Shown in pieces: positions 16,577-23,300 of a stretch of 64,000 nucleotides of DNA. The stretch's first letter is position 1, and each line of letters starts with the position of its first letter. The position numbers and the translations under genes were made by a program. The notes beneath the pieces are model-generated. The model did no database searches, had not been told where the DNA came from, and worked only from the letters and a program-made list of their open reading frames with translations. Origin of the DNA: Pseudomonas aylmerensis (GTDB lineage: Bacteria > Pseudomonadota > Gammaproteobacteria > Pseudomonadales > Pseudomonadaceae); assembly GCF_001702265.1 (NCBI RefSeq), contig NZ_MAUE01000022.1:59164-123163 (forward strand), written 5' to 3'.

Positions 16577-17011
16577 CTATCGCCACTCATGGCCAGCCAA
16601 CATAACTTCCACTTTATTCAGCAGTGCCGTCGCGCTATCAACCAACTGGCCTAGCAGCGCCTCATCCTCATCCATATACCCTTCATATTCCGACAGGTTT
16701 CGACGCTCATGACACAGGGCCAACAACCTTACCGCCACCTTGCCCACGTCGGTGGTGTGAACCAGACATTGAAAGACCAGATAGCGTTTGTCCGAGCGAT
16801 AGCCTTGCAGGCGCAAGGCCGTGAGTGCGAGAGCATGGGCGGCGTTATAAGCCAGGTCGAAACGACTGGCGAACGATAACGCGGCATTACCGGCGTCCTT
16901 CAACCGATCCCTGGCCGAACGCATCAGCCCATCACACTCCTTGCGATCCGGCGGCTCAGCTTTCAAGCCACCGCTACGTTGCAGATTCTCCAGGTTTGCT
17001 TTGCTGTCCAT
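16577..17011 (-). CDS. HEPN-domain protein, partner of the nucleotidyltransferase (putative toxin)
   Basis: A 144-residue helical protein. ASRFDLAYNAAHALALTALRLQGYR (residues 48-72, here read in two halves) is the typical core of MNT-associated HEPN proteins. The active-site-like motif is HERRNLSEYEGY at residues 101-112, that is R-N followed by tyrosine where many HEPN RNases have histidine. The gene overlaps the upstream nucleotidyltransferase by 38 bp, so the pair is co-translated. HEPN/MNT pairs act as toxin and antitoxin in several bacteria; RNase activity here is inference. Confidence 0.75.
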   Translation of the reverse strand: MDSKANLENLQRSGGLKAEPPDRKECDGLMRSARDRLKDAGNAALSFASRFDLAYNAAHALALTALRLQGYRSDKRYLVFQCLVHTTDVGKVAVRLLALCHERRNLSEYEGYMDEDEALLGQLVDSATALLNKVEVMLAGHEWR

Positions 17012-17603
17012 CCGTGGATACCAGGGGGTTGCCCCCCATCAGATTGATCTTGTCCTGCTGCACGACCCGCTGCACAAAACTGTTCCCGGCATTCCATTTG
17101 CCAATCCAGTCTTCAGGGGTGTAAAGCGTCGGGTTGATGGGGCGCCCCAGCTGCTCTTCCAACGGTATAAGCCGCTCCATGACTTCACTGTAGCTGAGGC
17201 TTTCGCCAATCAGCATCAGATCTATGTCACTGGATGAGTGCGCCTCGCCCTTGGCGATGGAGCCGTAGATAAAGGCCCAGGTTATGTGCTCGGCGAACGG
17301 TGCCAGCGCATTGCGCAATGGCTCATCCAGGCTCAGCGTCTTGCGCACAATGGCTAACAGCTCCGAGTAGATCGGGCATTGGGGGTTGGCCTGGTAGTGG
17401 GTTTGGTTGCCCTGGCGCGTCATGCTCAAAATGCCCGCTGACTGCAAGCGCTCCAGTTCACGGGTGAGACTGCCTTTGCCCACCTGAGCCCACCGCGCAA
17501 TTTCATTGGTGAAGAAGCTTTTGTCGGGCTTACCGAAAAGCAGGCCCAGCACTTTTTGCTGGGTGACAGTGAAGAGCGCGGTGCTGAGCGGTAAGGTGTG
17601 CAT
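16974..17603 (-). CDS. Winged-helix/nucleotidyltransferase fusion protein (MNT, putative antitoxin and autoregulator)
   Basis: A 209-residue protein. Residues 10-72 form a winged helix (TVTQQKVLGLLFGKPDKSFF, then NEIARWAQVGKGSLTRELERL). From about residue 105 there is a minimal nucleotidyltransferase domain with YGSIAKGEAHSSSDIDLMLIG, i.e. the GS pair at 114-115 and the catalytic DxD at 126-128. I used the ATG at 17603; a TTG 12 bp upstream is possible, and neither has a strong ribosome site. MNT antitoxins of this type may nucleotidylate the partner HEPN protein. The DNA-binding domain and the palindromes in its promoter suggest autoregulation. Confidence 0.78.
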   Translation of the reverse strand: MHTLPLSTALFTVTQQKVLGLLFGKPDKSFFTNEIARWAQVGKGSLTRELERLQSAGILSMTRQGNQTHYQANPQCPIYSELLAIVRKTLSLDEPLRNALAPFAEHITWAFIYGSIAKGEAHSSSDIDLMLIGESLSYSEVMERLIPLEEQLGRPINPTLYTPEDWIGKWNAGNSFVQRVVQQDKINLMGGNPLVSTDGQQSKPGESAT

Positions 17604-17619
17604 GACGGCGGCCAAAGAG

Positions 17620-17661
17620 TCCCAAAAAGGGAACGATAGGTCCCTTTTTGGGAACGATCAA
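17620..17661 (-). promoter_or_regulatory. Promoter of the MNT-HEPN operon with twin palindromic operators
   Basis: On the minus strand TTGATC (17661-17656) and TATCGT (17638-17633) are 17 bp apart. One 13-bp palindromic unit, TCCCTTTTTGGGA on the plus strand (17641-17653), fills the spacer. A second, TCCCAAAAAGGGA (17620-17632), lies over the expected transcription start. Each is followed by ACGAT, and their starts are 21 bp apart, two helical turns. Binding at both would block RNA polymerase. Confidence 0.65.
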
Positions 17662-17664
17662 GTT

Positions 17665-17904
17665 TTAAGCCGCTGGGGAGGGGGAAATCTGCTCCAGCGC
17701 CTGATCCACCAACAACTGCCCCATCTCGGCCATTTGCTGGATCCCGAGCAGGATGGCGCGCTGAGAAGTGTCCAGGTCGAAGGCCAGGTTGCAGGTGAGC
17801 GCGTTGAGGGAGGACAGGGTTTCACTGGCGTTGACCAGCAGGGTTTCGGTTTCTTGGTGGGGGGTTACGGTGAAGAGGGGCGGATTGGGCGTAGGTTTGA
17901 ACAT
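17665..17904 (-). CDS. DUF6124 family small protein
   Basis: A 79-residue protein beginning MFKPTPNPPLFTVTP and containing LLVNASETLSSLNALTCNLAFDLDTSQRAILLGIQQMAEMGQLLVDQALE, the pattern of the DUF6124 proteins that occur in many copies in fluorescent pseudomonads. It has no signal peptide or membrane segment and no known function. The start ATG has AGGAG seven bases upstream, but that site lies in a hairpin (GCTCC 17934-17930 with GGAGC 17915-17911), at the end of a long structured leader. Confidence 0.75.
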   Translation of the reverse strand: MFKPTPNPPLFTVTPHQETETLLVNASETLSSLNALTCNLAFDLDTSQRAILLGIQQMAEMGQLLVDQALEQISPSPAA

Positions 17905-18155
17905 GATGAAGCTCCTAAACAGTCAGTAAGGAGCGCCACCGTTCGCTTGCACGCGAATGAGGGTGGCGACCGTGCGCAGGTGTGCAAGACCGGGCCTGTT
18001 TAGGACACCCAGCAGGTCCGAAGACCTCCTGCGCGCAGCCGCCATAAAGCAGCGAGCACAAAAAACGCCCGTTGGTTGGCAGGGCGTTTGTACGCCTAAA
18101 CAGTTTCGTCGGACTTGCACGTCCGTGTCACCGTTTTTTGCGATGACGGGACGAA
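17905..18155 (-). ncRNA. Structured leader RNA (possible riboswitch-like element) of the DUF6124 gene
   Basis: Read on the minus strand. 5' domain: closing stem UUCGUC/GACGAA (18155-18150 with 18110-18105) around two hairpins, GUCAUCG/CGGUGAC (18147-18141 with 18133-18127) and GGAC-GUGCAA-GUCC (18124-18111). Then CUGUUUAGG (18103-18095) and an intrinsic terminator. Central domain: a cUUCGg-capped hairpin AGGUC/GACCU (18027-18014) and GGUGU/ACACC (18009-18005 with 17983-17979), whose loop carries CCUAAACAG (18004-17996) and UUGCAC (17987-17982). 3' domain: CGCCACC/GGUGGCG (17968-17962 with 17940-17934) enclosing UUCGC-GUGCAA-GCGAA, then CUGUUUAGG (17922-17914) over the Shine-Dalgarno. The UUCG tetraloop on this strand supports the orientation. 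Confidence 0.6.
18060..18089 (-). terminator. Intrinsic terminator inside the DUF6124 leader
   Basis: On the minus strand AAACGCCC (18089-18082) pairs with GGGCGTTT (18070-18063) across an 11-base loop, and the run of six T's ends at 18060. On the plus strand only three T's follow, so the minus strand is favoured. It lies about 160 bp before the DUF6124 start codon, so transcripts must read through it to reach the gene. Confidence 0.65.
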
Positions 18156-18261
18156 GACTAGGCGCGCTGACTGCACGCGACAAGTTCATGCAAGGCTCAA
18201 AATCCTGCAGGAAAAATCCGAAGGCTCACCACAACTCTCAAGGCAAAGCACTTCCTGTGGC

Positions 18262-18395
18262 TGTGGCGAGCGGGCTTGCCCCGCGTTGGGCTGCGAAGCA
18301 GCCCCAGGCAGATCAATGCGGTGTATCAGATGTAAACCGTGGGCAGGTTTTGGGGCTGCTGCGCAGCCCAACGCGGGGCAAGCCCGCTCGCCACA
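18262..18395. repeat. REP pair, GCGAGCGGGCTTGCCCCGCG class
   Basis: The left arm TGTGGCGAGCGGGCTTGCCC and CGCGTTGGGCTGCGAAGCAGCCCC is mirrored by GGGGCTGCTGCGCAGCCC and AACGCGGGGCAAGCCCGCTCGCCACA. The centre (AGATCAATGCGGTGTATCAG and flanks) differs from the other copies at 31980-32114 and 56702-56836. Confidence 0.85.
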
Positions 18396-18430
18396 TTGAT
18401 ATTGCCCAACCTCGCGCGCAGCATCGAGAA

Positions 18431-18850
18431 TCACAACGCCATGACTACCTTGGCCCCTCCCAGGCCTTCGAGGGCATAACTCTTGTACTCATACACCCGC
18501 CCCTGAACATCCAATCGAAGCTCGCCATCCTGCTCACTCACTTGCACAGTGGGCTCTTGGGTTTTCAGAAAGGGATGTGCCGACACTAATGTGGTGAGTA
18601 TTTCCTGATCATTACCCAGATCCTTATGGACGTAGTATCTGTAGGAAAAGCCCACCGTCGCTCCGCCTTGGCCATCTCGCGCACCGTAAATCGAATTACC
18701 GTTGCCCAAGGAATACTTCAACACCACTTCGTCCAGAGCCGGCGCTCCGGGTGACATCAGCCAACTGCCGCCGATATAGATCAGGCAGACCGCCAGCAAG
18801 CAATTACGCAGAACAGGTGTGAGTCCCTTAATGGCCTTGAGAAATTGCAT
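18431..18850 (-). CDS. Hypothetical membrane-anchored protein, candidate immunity protein
   Basis: A 139-residue protein not recognised by family. An N-terminal hydrophobic helix (NCLLAVCLIYIGGSWLM, about residues 16-32) is followed by a soluble domain with YSLGNGNSIYGARDGQGG and FSYRYYVHKDLGND. The ATG at 18850 was preferred over a TTG six bases upstream because AGGAGAGG precedes it. It overlaps the 3' end of the Ntox44-like toxin gene by 23 bp, the usual coupling of a toxin to its immunity gene. That role is inferred from position only. Confidence 0.55.
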   Translation of the reverse strand: MQFLKAIKGLTPVLRNCLLAVCLIYIGGSWLMSPGAPALDEVVLKYSLGNGNSIYGARDGQGGATVGFSYRYYVHKDLGNDQEILTTLVSAHPFLKTQEPTVQVSEQDGELRLDVQGRVYEYKSYALEGLGGAKVVMAL

Positions 18851-19253
18851 ACTCAATACCTCTCCTTATCCAATATTGATCTCGCGGGTCGTCACCAAAA
18901 GGCTCACCGCCCCACCATAATCCAAAATCCGGAAGCGTGGTTTTTGCGAGGGTTTGAGCAACACCTGCCGCCCGCAACAGCACATGCTCTGGAATCCCCA
19001 GCACGGCGCCTGTTGCACCGTAATTGAAATTACCAAAAGCCTCGTATTGACGTCCCCGCCTCTTGTAGTTCCAGGGGCCGGCGGCACGAACCTGAGAATA
19101 AAACCAGGAGTAGGCGAATGCCGACCCGGGCTTGAGATGAATGCGTTTGCATGTAGATATCGCCATGTTTTCAAGAATTGAAACACCAGGCGGCATTAAC
19201 GGTACGGCCATTGCGAGTCCTAGCTGGCAGTGAGGAGCTAAGAAGCTAGCCAT
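18828..19253 (-). CDS. Orphan Ntox44-like (polymorphic toxin type 44) domain protein
   Basis: The encoded domain reads PPGVSILENM, then WFYSQVRAAGPWNYKRRG, RQYEAFGNFNYGATGAVLG, and WGGEPFGDDPRDQYWIRRGIEYA, which I recognise as the type 44 polymorphic toxin tip (Ntox44), a predicted nuclease. Normally this tip is at the end of a large Rhs, PAAR or other secreted protein; here only about 141 residues remain. The start is uncertain: ATG at 19253, a TTG at 19280 or later ATGs are possible. An in-frame TGA lies directly before the TTG. The region has lower GC than its surroundings. Confidence 0.6.
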   Translation of the reverse strand: MASFLAPHCQLGLAMAVPLMPPGVSILENMAISTCKRIHLKPGSAFAYSWFYSQVRAAGPWNYKRRGRQYEAFGNFNYGATGAVLGIPEHVLLRAAGVAQTLAKTTLPDFGLWWGGEPFGDDPRDQYWIRRGIEYAISQGH

Positions 19254-19321
19254 CCCACCCAGGCTTGAATACCCGCTCAATCAAATGCAGAACTCGCCTA
19301 CAGCCAACTCATACCATTCCG

Positions 19322-19460
19322 ACATTCTTTGATCATTTGCATGGTCTGCGAGGACGTGTCGCCGTGTCCTCCGACAGACAGCGAAGAATGTTCGGATAGG
19401 CTTTTCAGGCTATGGCTCAAAGACCCAGCCGAAATAGTCGATTATCTTGACTACCACTGA
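19322..19460 (+). pseudogene. Remnant of a HigB-type toxin gene
   Basis: One frame (from 19322) reads HLHGLRGRVAVSSDRQRRMFG and then hits TAG at 19396. A shifted frame (from 19401) reads LFRLWLKDPAEIVDYLDYH and ends with TGA at 19458. Joined, they resemble the C-terminal half of RelE-superfamily HigB toxins, which read like LKG..SIRINDQWRICFRW...EIVDYH. The remnant ends 14 bp before higA, the normal higBA spacing. The N-terminal half is missing or unrecognisable. Confidence 0.5.
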
Positions 19461-19474
19461 GTAGGAGTACCTAT

Positions 19475-19762
19475 ATGGGTATGCACAACCCACCTCACCC
19501 GGGTGAAATCCTGCTAGAGGATGTGGTCCCTGCCCTGGGCATCACCATCACCGAAATGGCCAGGCACCTTGGCTTCGCCCGCGAAACCTTTTCAAGGATC
19601 TTGCATGGCCACGCGCCTCTCAGCCCCGGCCTTGCCGTGAGGTTTGAGCGAGCCGGCGTGAGTACCGCGCACCTATGGCTGTCGATGCAAAGCGCCTACG
19701 ACTTGTGGCAGGCCGAGCATCGGGAGCAGCCGATGATTGAGCCGTTTGCGCGGATTGATTGA
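19475..19762 (+). CDS. higA: HigA-family antitoxin / XRE-type regulator
   Basis: A 95-residue protein beginning MGMHNPPHPGEILLEDVVP, with the XRE helix-turn-helix ITITEMARHLGFARETFSRIL, then HGHAPLSPGLAVRFERAG, the characteristic HigA (VapI) pattern. TAGGAG precedes the ATG. HigA normally neutralises the HigB mRNA interferase and represses its own operon. Here the upstream higB is broken, so the protein is a solitary antitoxin or has become a plain regulator. Confidence 0.88.
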   Translation: MGMHNPPHPGEILLEDVVPALGITITEMARHLGFARETFSRILHGHAPLSPGLAVRFERAGVSTAHLWLSMQSAYDLWQAEHREQPMIEPFARID

Positions 19763-19785
19763 GATCTTGGGCCGAGCACAATTCA

Positions 19786-19875
19786 GTGTGGGAGCTGGCT
19801 TGCCAGCGATAGCGGCGGGTCGGTTGTTGATGTTGCGACTGACAAGCCGCCATCGCAGGCAAGCCAGCTCCCACA
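19786..19875. repeat. REP pair, GTGGGAGCTGGCTTGCC class
   Basis: TGTGGGAGCTGGCTTGCCAG and GCGATAGCGGC on the left face CCATCGCAGGCAAGCCAGCTCCCACA on the right. It lies between higA and chpC, which converge. Confidence 0.85.
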
Positions 19876-19906
19876 TTTTGATCTTCACGGGATTTGAGTG
19901 TGGGGT

Positions 19907-20362
19907 TCAGGCCAACCCGGACTCCACCAGCAGCGCCTCCAACCCCATCAAATCCGGCACCTTCGCCACATGCTCACCCACCTGTACCGCTGCCAGTTCC
20001 AGCGGGCACAGCGGTACATCGACATAGCTCAACTGGCTATCGAGCTTGTAAGAACGCGGAATTCCCTGAATCACCAGCGCAATAAACTTCAACGTCGGCC
20101 GCCCGCCCAAGGCGTTCAACACCACAATGCGCGAGCGCTCTCCCGTCACGATGGCCTCGCCGCATACCGCTTCGAAGCTGATCAATGGCAATTGCCGATC
20201 ACGCCACGTCACTTGCCGCAAATACCATGGCGGCGCATCACTGGCCGGTTCGCCGCGTTGGAAGTCGATCAGCTCGGCGATGGCGACGTTGGGCAGCACC
20301 AGGTGGCGGTCGGCCAGGGGCAGGAGCAGGCCGGTGAGTTGGCTGGTGCGGTGGTCAAGCAT
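19907..20362 (-). CDS. chpC: CheW-like chemotaxis protein ChpC
   Basis: A 151-residue CheW-domain protein starting MLDHRTSQLTGLLLPLADRHLVLPN. The ATG at 20362 gives this start and overlaps chpA by eight bases. It follows chpA as in the Pil-Chp cluster of Pseudomonas, where ChpC is a second adaptor linking receptors to the ChpA kinase. The C-terminal PLELAAVQVGEHVAKVPDLMGLE is weakly conserved with CheW. Confidence 0.85.
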   Translation of the reverse strand: MLDHRTSQLTGLLLPLADRHLVLPNVAIAELIDFQRGEPASDAPPWYLRQVTWRDRQLPLISFEAVCGEAIVTGERSRIVVLNALGGRPTLKFIALVIQGIPRSYKLDSQLSYVDVPLCPLELAAVQVGEHVAKVPDLMGLEALLVESGLA

Positions 20363-23300
20363 GGGACTTGCTCCAATAGGCGATGCTTTCCAGCAGCACC
20401 GACTCTTGATACGGCTTGCCGAGGTAGTCGTTGACGCCAATCGCCATGGCGCGGTCGCGGTGTTTCTGGCCGGTACGCGAGGTGATCATGATGATCGGCA
20501 GCCGCATCAGGCGCGGGTCGTTGCGCACCTGGATGGCCACCTCGAAACCGTCCATGCGCGGCATTTCGATGTCGAGCAGCATCAGGTCCGGGGTGTGTTC
20601 TTCGAGCACGGCGATGGCGTCGATGCCGTCTTTGGCCGTGAGCACGTTCATGCCGTTGCGCTCCAGCAGGCGGCTGGTAACTTTGCGCACGGTGACCGAG
20701 TCGTCCACCACCAACACCAGCAATGGGCGCTTTTTCAGCGGGTCGTTGAGGATCAGTGGTGCATCAACCGTCTGCGCGGGCAACGCCGGTTGCCGCGCGC
20801 GGATATGCGCGAGCAAATCGATGATCAGCACCACGCGGCCATCGCCGAGGATGGTCGCCCCGGACAAGCCCTGGACCCCGGCAAACTGCGGGCCCAGGCC
20901 CTTGACCACAATCTCGCGCGTGCCGGCCATGGCATCCACGTGCACCGCCACGCGGCGCTCGTTGCACTGCACCAGTAGCACCGGCACCGGCTGGTACTGA
21001 CCCAGCAATTTCGGACGGGCAACGGTGTGTAGCAGGTCGCCGAGGTAGAACAGCTCGTAGCGCTGGCCGGCGTATTCGTAGCGCGGCGGGTCTTGCTGAT
21101 AGTGCCCGGCCAACTCGTGCGGCAGCACGCGCACCAGGCCCTCGATGGTGTTGAGCGGGATCGCGTATTGATCGTCTGCGCATTGCACCATCAGCGCGCG
21201 GTTGACCGACACGGTGAAGGGCAGGCGAATGCGAAAGTGCACGCCCTCGCCCGGCGTCGAATCAATGAACATCGAGCCGCCGAGTTGACGCACCTCTTCA
21301 TGCACTACGTCCATGCCCACGCCACGCCCGGAAATCTGCGTGATTTTTTCCGCCGTGGAGAACCCCGGCTGCAGGATGAACTGCAAGACATCGCGGTCGC
21401 TGATCTCTTGATTGGGATCGAGCAGGCCACGCTTGATCGCCTTGCGCCGCACCGCTTCGAGGGGCACGCCGGCGCCGTCGTCGCGCATGTCGAAGACGAT
21501 GTCGCCGCCTTCGTGGGTCAGGTCCAGGGTGATGCGCCCCTTCTCCGGCTTGCCGGCGGCCAAGCGTGCGTCGCGGGATTCCAGGCCATGGTCGACGGCG
21601 TTGCGCAGCATATGTTCGAGCGGCGCGGCCATGCGCTCCAGCACGTTGCGGTCCATCTCACCCTCGGCATTGCCGACGATGAATTCCACGTCCTTGCCCA
21701 GCTCGCCCGCCACTTGGCGCACGATGCGCTTGAGGCGCGGCAGCATGCGCTCGAACGGCACCATGCGCGTGCGCATCAGGCCTTCCTGCAACTCGGTGTT
21801 GATGCGTGCCTGTTGCTGCAACAGGTCGTGGGCGTCCTGGTTGCGGCGTTCGAGCGTGTCCTTGAGGTCGAGCAGGTCGGAGGCCGATTCAGAGAGTGCG
21901 CGGGACAATTGCTGCAACTGTGAATGGCGGTCCATTTCCAGCGGGTCGAATTCTTCATACCCCAGGCGTTCGGCCTCGGCCTGCTGGCGACTGAGGATGC
22001 GGCCCTGGGTCTCGGTGTCGAGGCGGCGCAGTTGGTCGCGCATGCGCTCGATGGTGGTTTCCACTTCAGTCAGAGCGATGCGCGCGTCGTTGACCTGCTG
22101 CTCGATCCGGCCACGAAAAATCGAGGTTTCACCGGCGAGGTTGACCAGGTCGTCGAGCAGGTCGGCGGAGATTTTCACCATGTCCGCAGCGGGGTCTACC
22201 GCGGCTTCGACCTTGCCCGCCGGCAATGCCACCGGCACCACCGGTTCATCGCTGGGGTGCACGAGGCTTTTGATGCGCTCGATCAGCTTGTCCACCGAAC
22301 CCACCGGCAGGCCATCGGCGACCGCATCGATCATCTGCGCCAGGCGGTCATGGCAGCCTTGCAGCAATGCAAACAACTCGTCGGACGGCGCCAGCAAGCC
22401 GGCGGACAAACCCTCGTAGAGAAACTCCAGTTCATGCGCCAGATCACCAATCGGCCCGATCTCGACCATGCGCGCGCCACCCTTGAGGGTGTGCAGGTCG
22501 CGCAGCAGGGTTTCGACTTCCTGGCGATTGTTCGGCTCGGCCTGCCAGCGCAGCAACGCGCTGCCGGAACTGTCGAGAATGTCGGCGGCCTCTTCAAGGA
22601 AGATATCCAGCAACTCCGGGTCGGCGCTCGAAGTTTCAGCGGCCTGCGCCGCGGCGGAGGGCGTACCGCCCTGGCGCAGCGCGCGCACCTTGGCGATCAG
22701 CTCGGCGCTGTCACTCAGGGGCTGATGGTGTTGCAGCTCTTCCAACTGCAGCGCCAAGCGTTCATGGCTGGCCATCAGTACTTGGGACAGCTCGGGGGAG
22801 TAGCTGTAGCGACGGTCCACCAGGCCTTCGTAAAGGCATTCCAGCTCATGGGCCAGGTCGCCCACCGGGCCGATTTCGGCCATCCGCGCGCCGCCCTTGA
22901 GGGTGTGCAGGTCGCGCTGCAATGAGGACAACGGCGCCGCGCTGTCGGGCTCCAGCAACCAGCGCTTGAGGGACTGCCCGGCGCTGTCGAGGATATCCAC
23001 CGCCTCTTCCAGGAAGATCTCGACGATCTCGTCGTCCATGACGGTGTCGTGCTCCAACTGCTGCGTCGCGGCGCCCAGTTCGGAGATGCTCAGGGCGCGG
23101 CTGCCATCACTTTTGATCAGGCCGGTGGCGGACGGGTCGAGCGCCTCATCCAACAGTTCACGCAGCGCCTCGACCCGTGCCGGCGCCGGATTGATTTCCT
23201 GCCCCGCGGCCAGTTGGTCGAGCATGCTGATCAACGCTTCATGGGCCTGCTCGGCCTCATGGAAAAACCGCTCGCTGACCGCCAGGCTGCTCTCTTCCAC

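Noticed and set aside
17914..18103. Integron attC sites suggested by three CCTAAACAG/CTGTTTAGG copies around a small gene
   Set aside because: The segments do not match the GTTRRRY/RYYYAAC core, there is no integrase, and the copies are explained better by RNA pairing within a leader.
18155..18183. Promoter TTGTCG-N17-TAGTCT for the DUF6124 leader
   Set aside because: The -10 match is poor and it would start transcription inside the predicted 5' closing stem (18155-18150), so the two predictions conflict. I kept the structure and left the promoter undefined.
18262..18395. CRISPR-like spaced repeats
   Set aside because: Only two arms in inverted orientation with one unrelated centre; this is a REP doublet. 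No direct repeat array or cas gene is present in the window.
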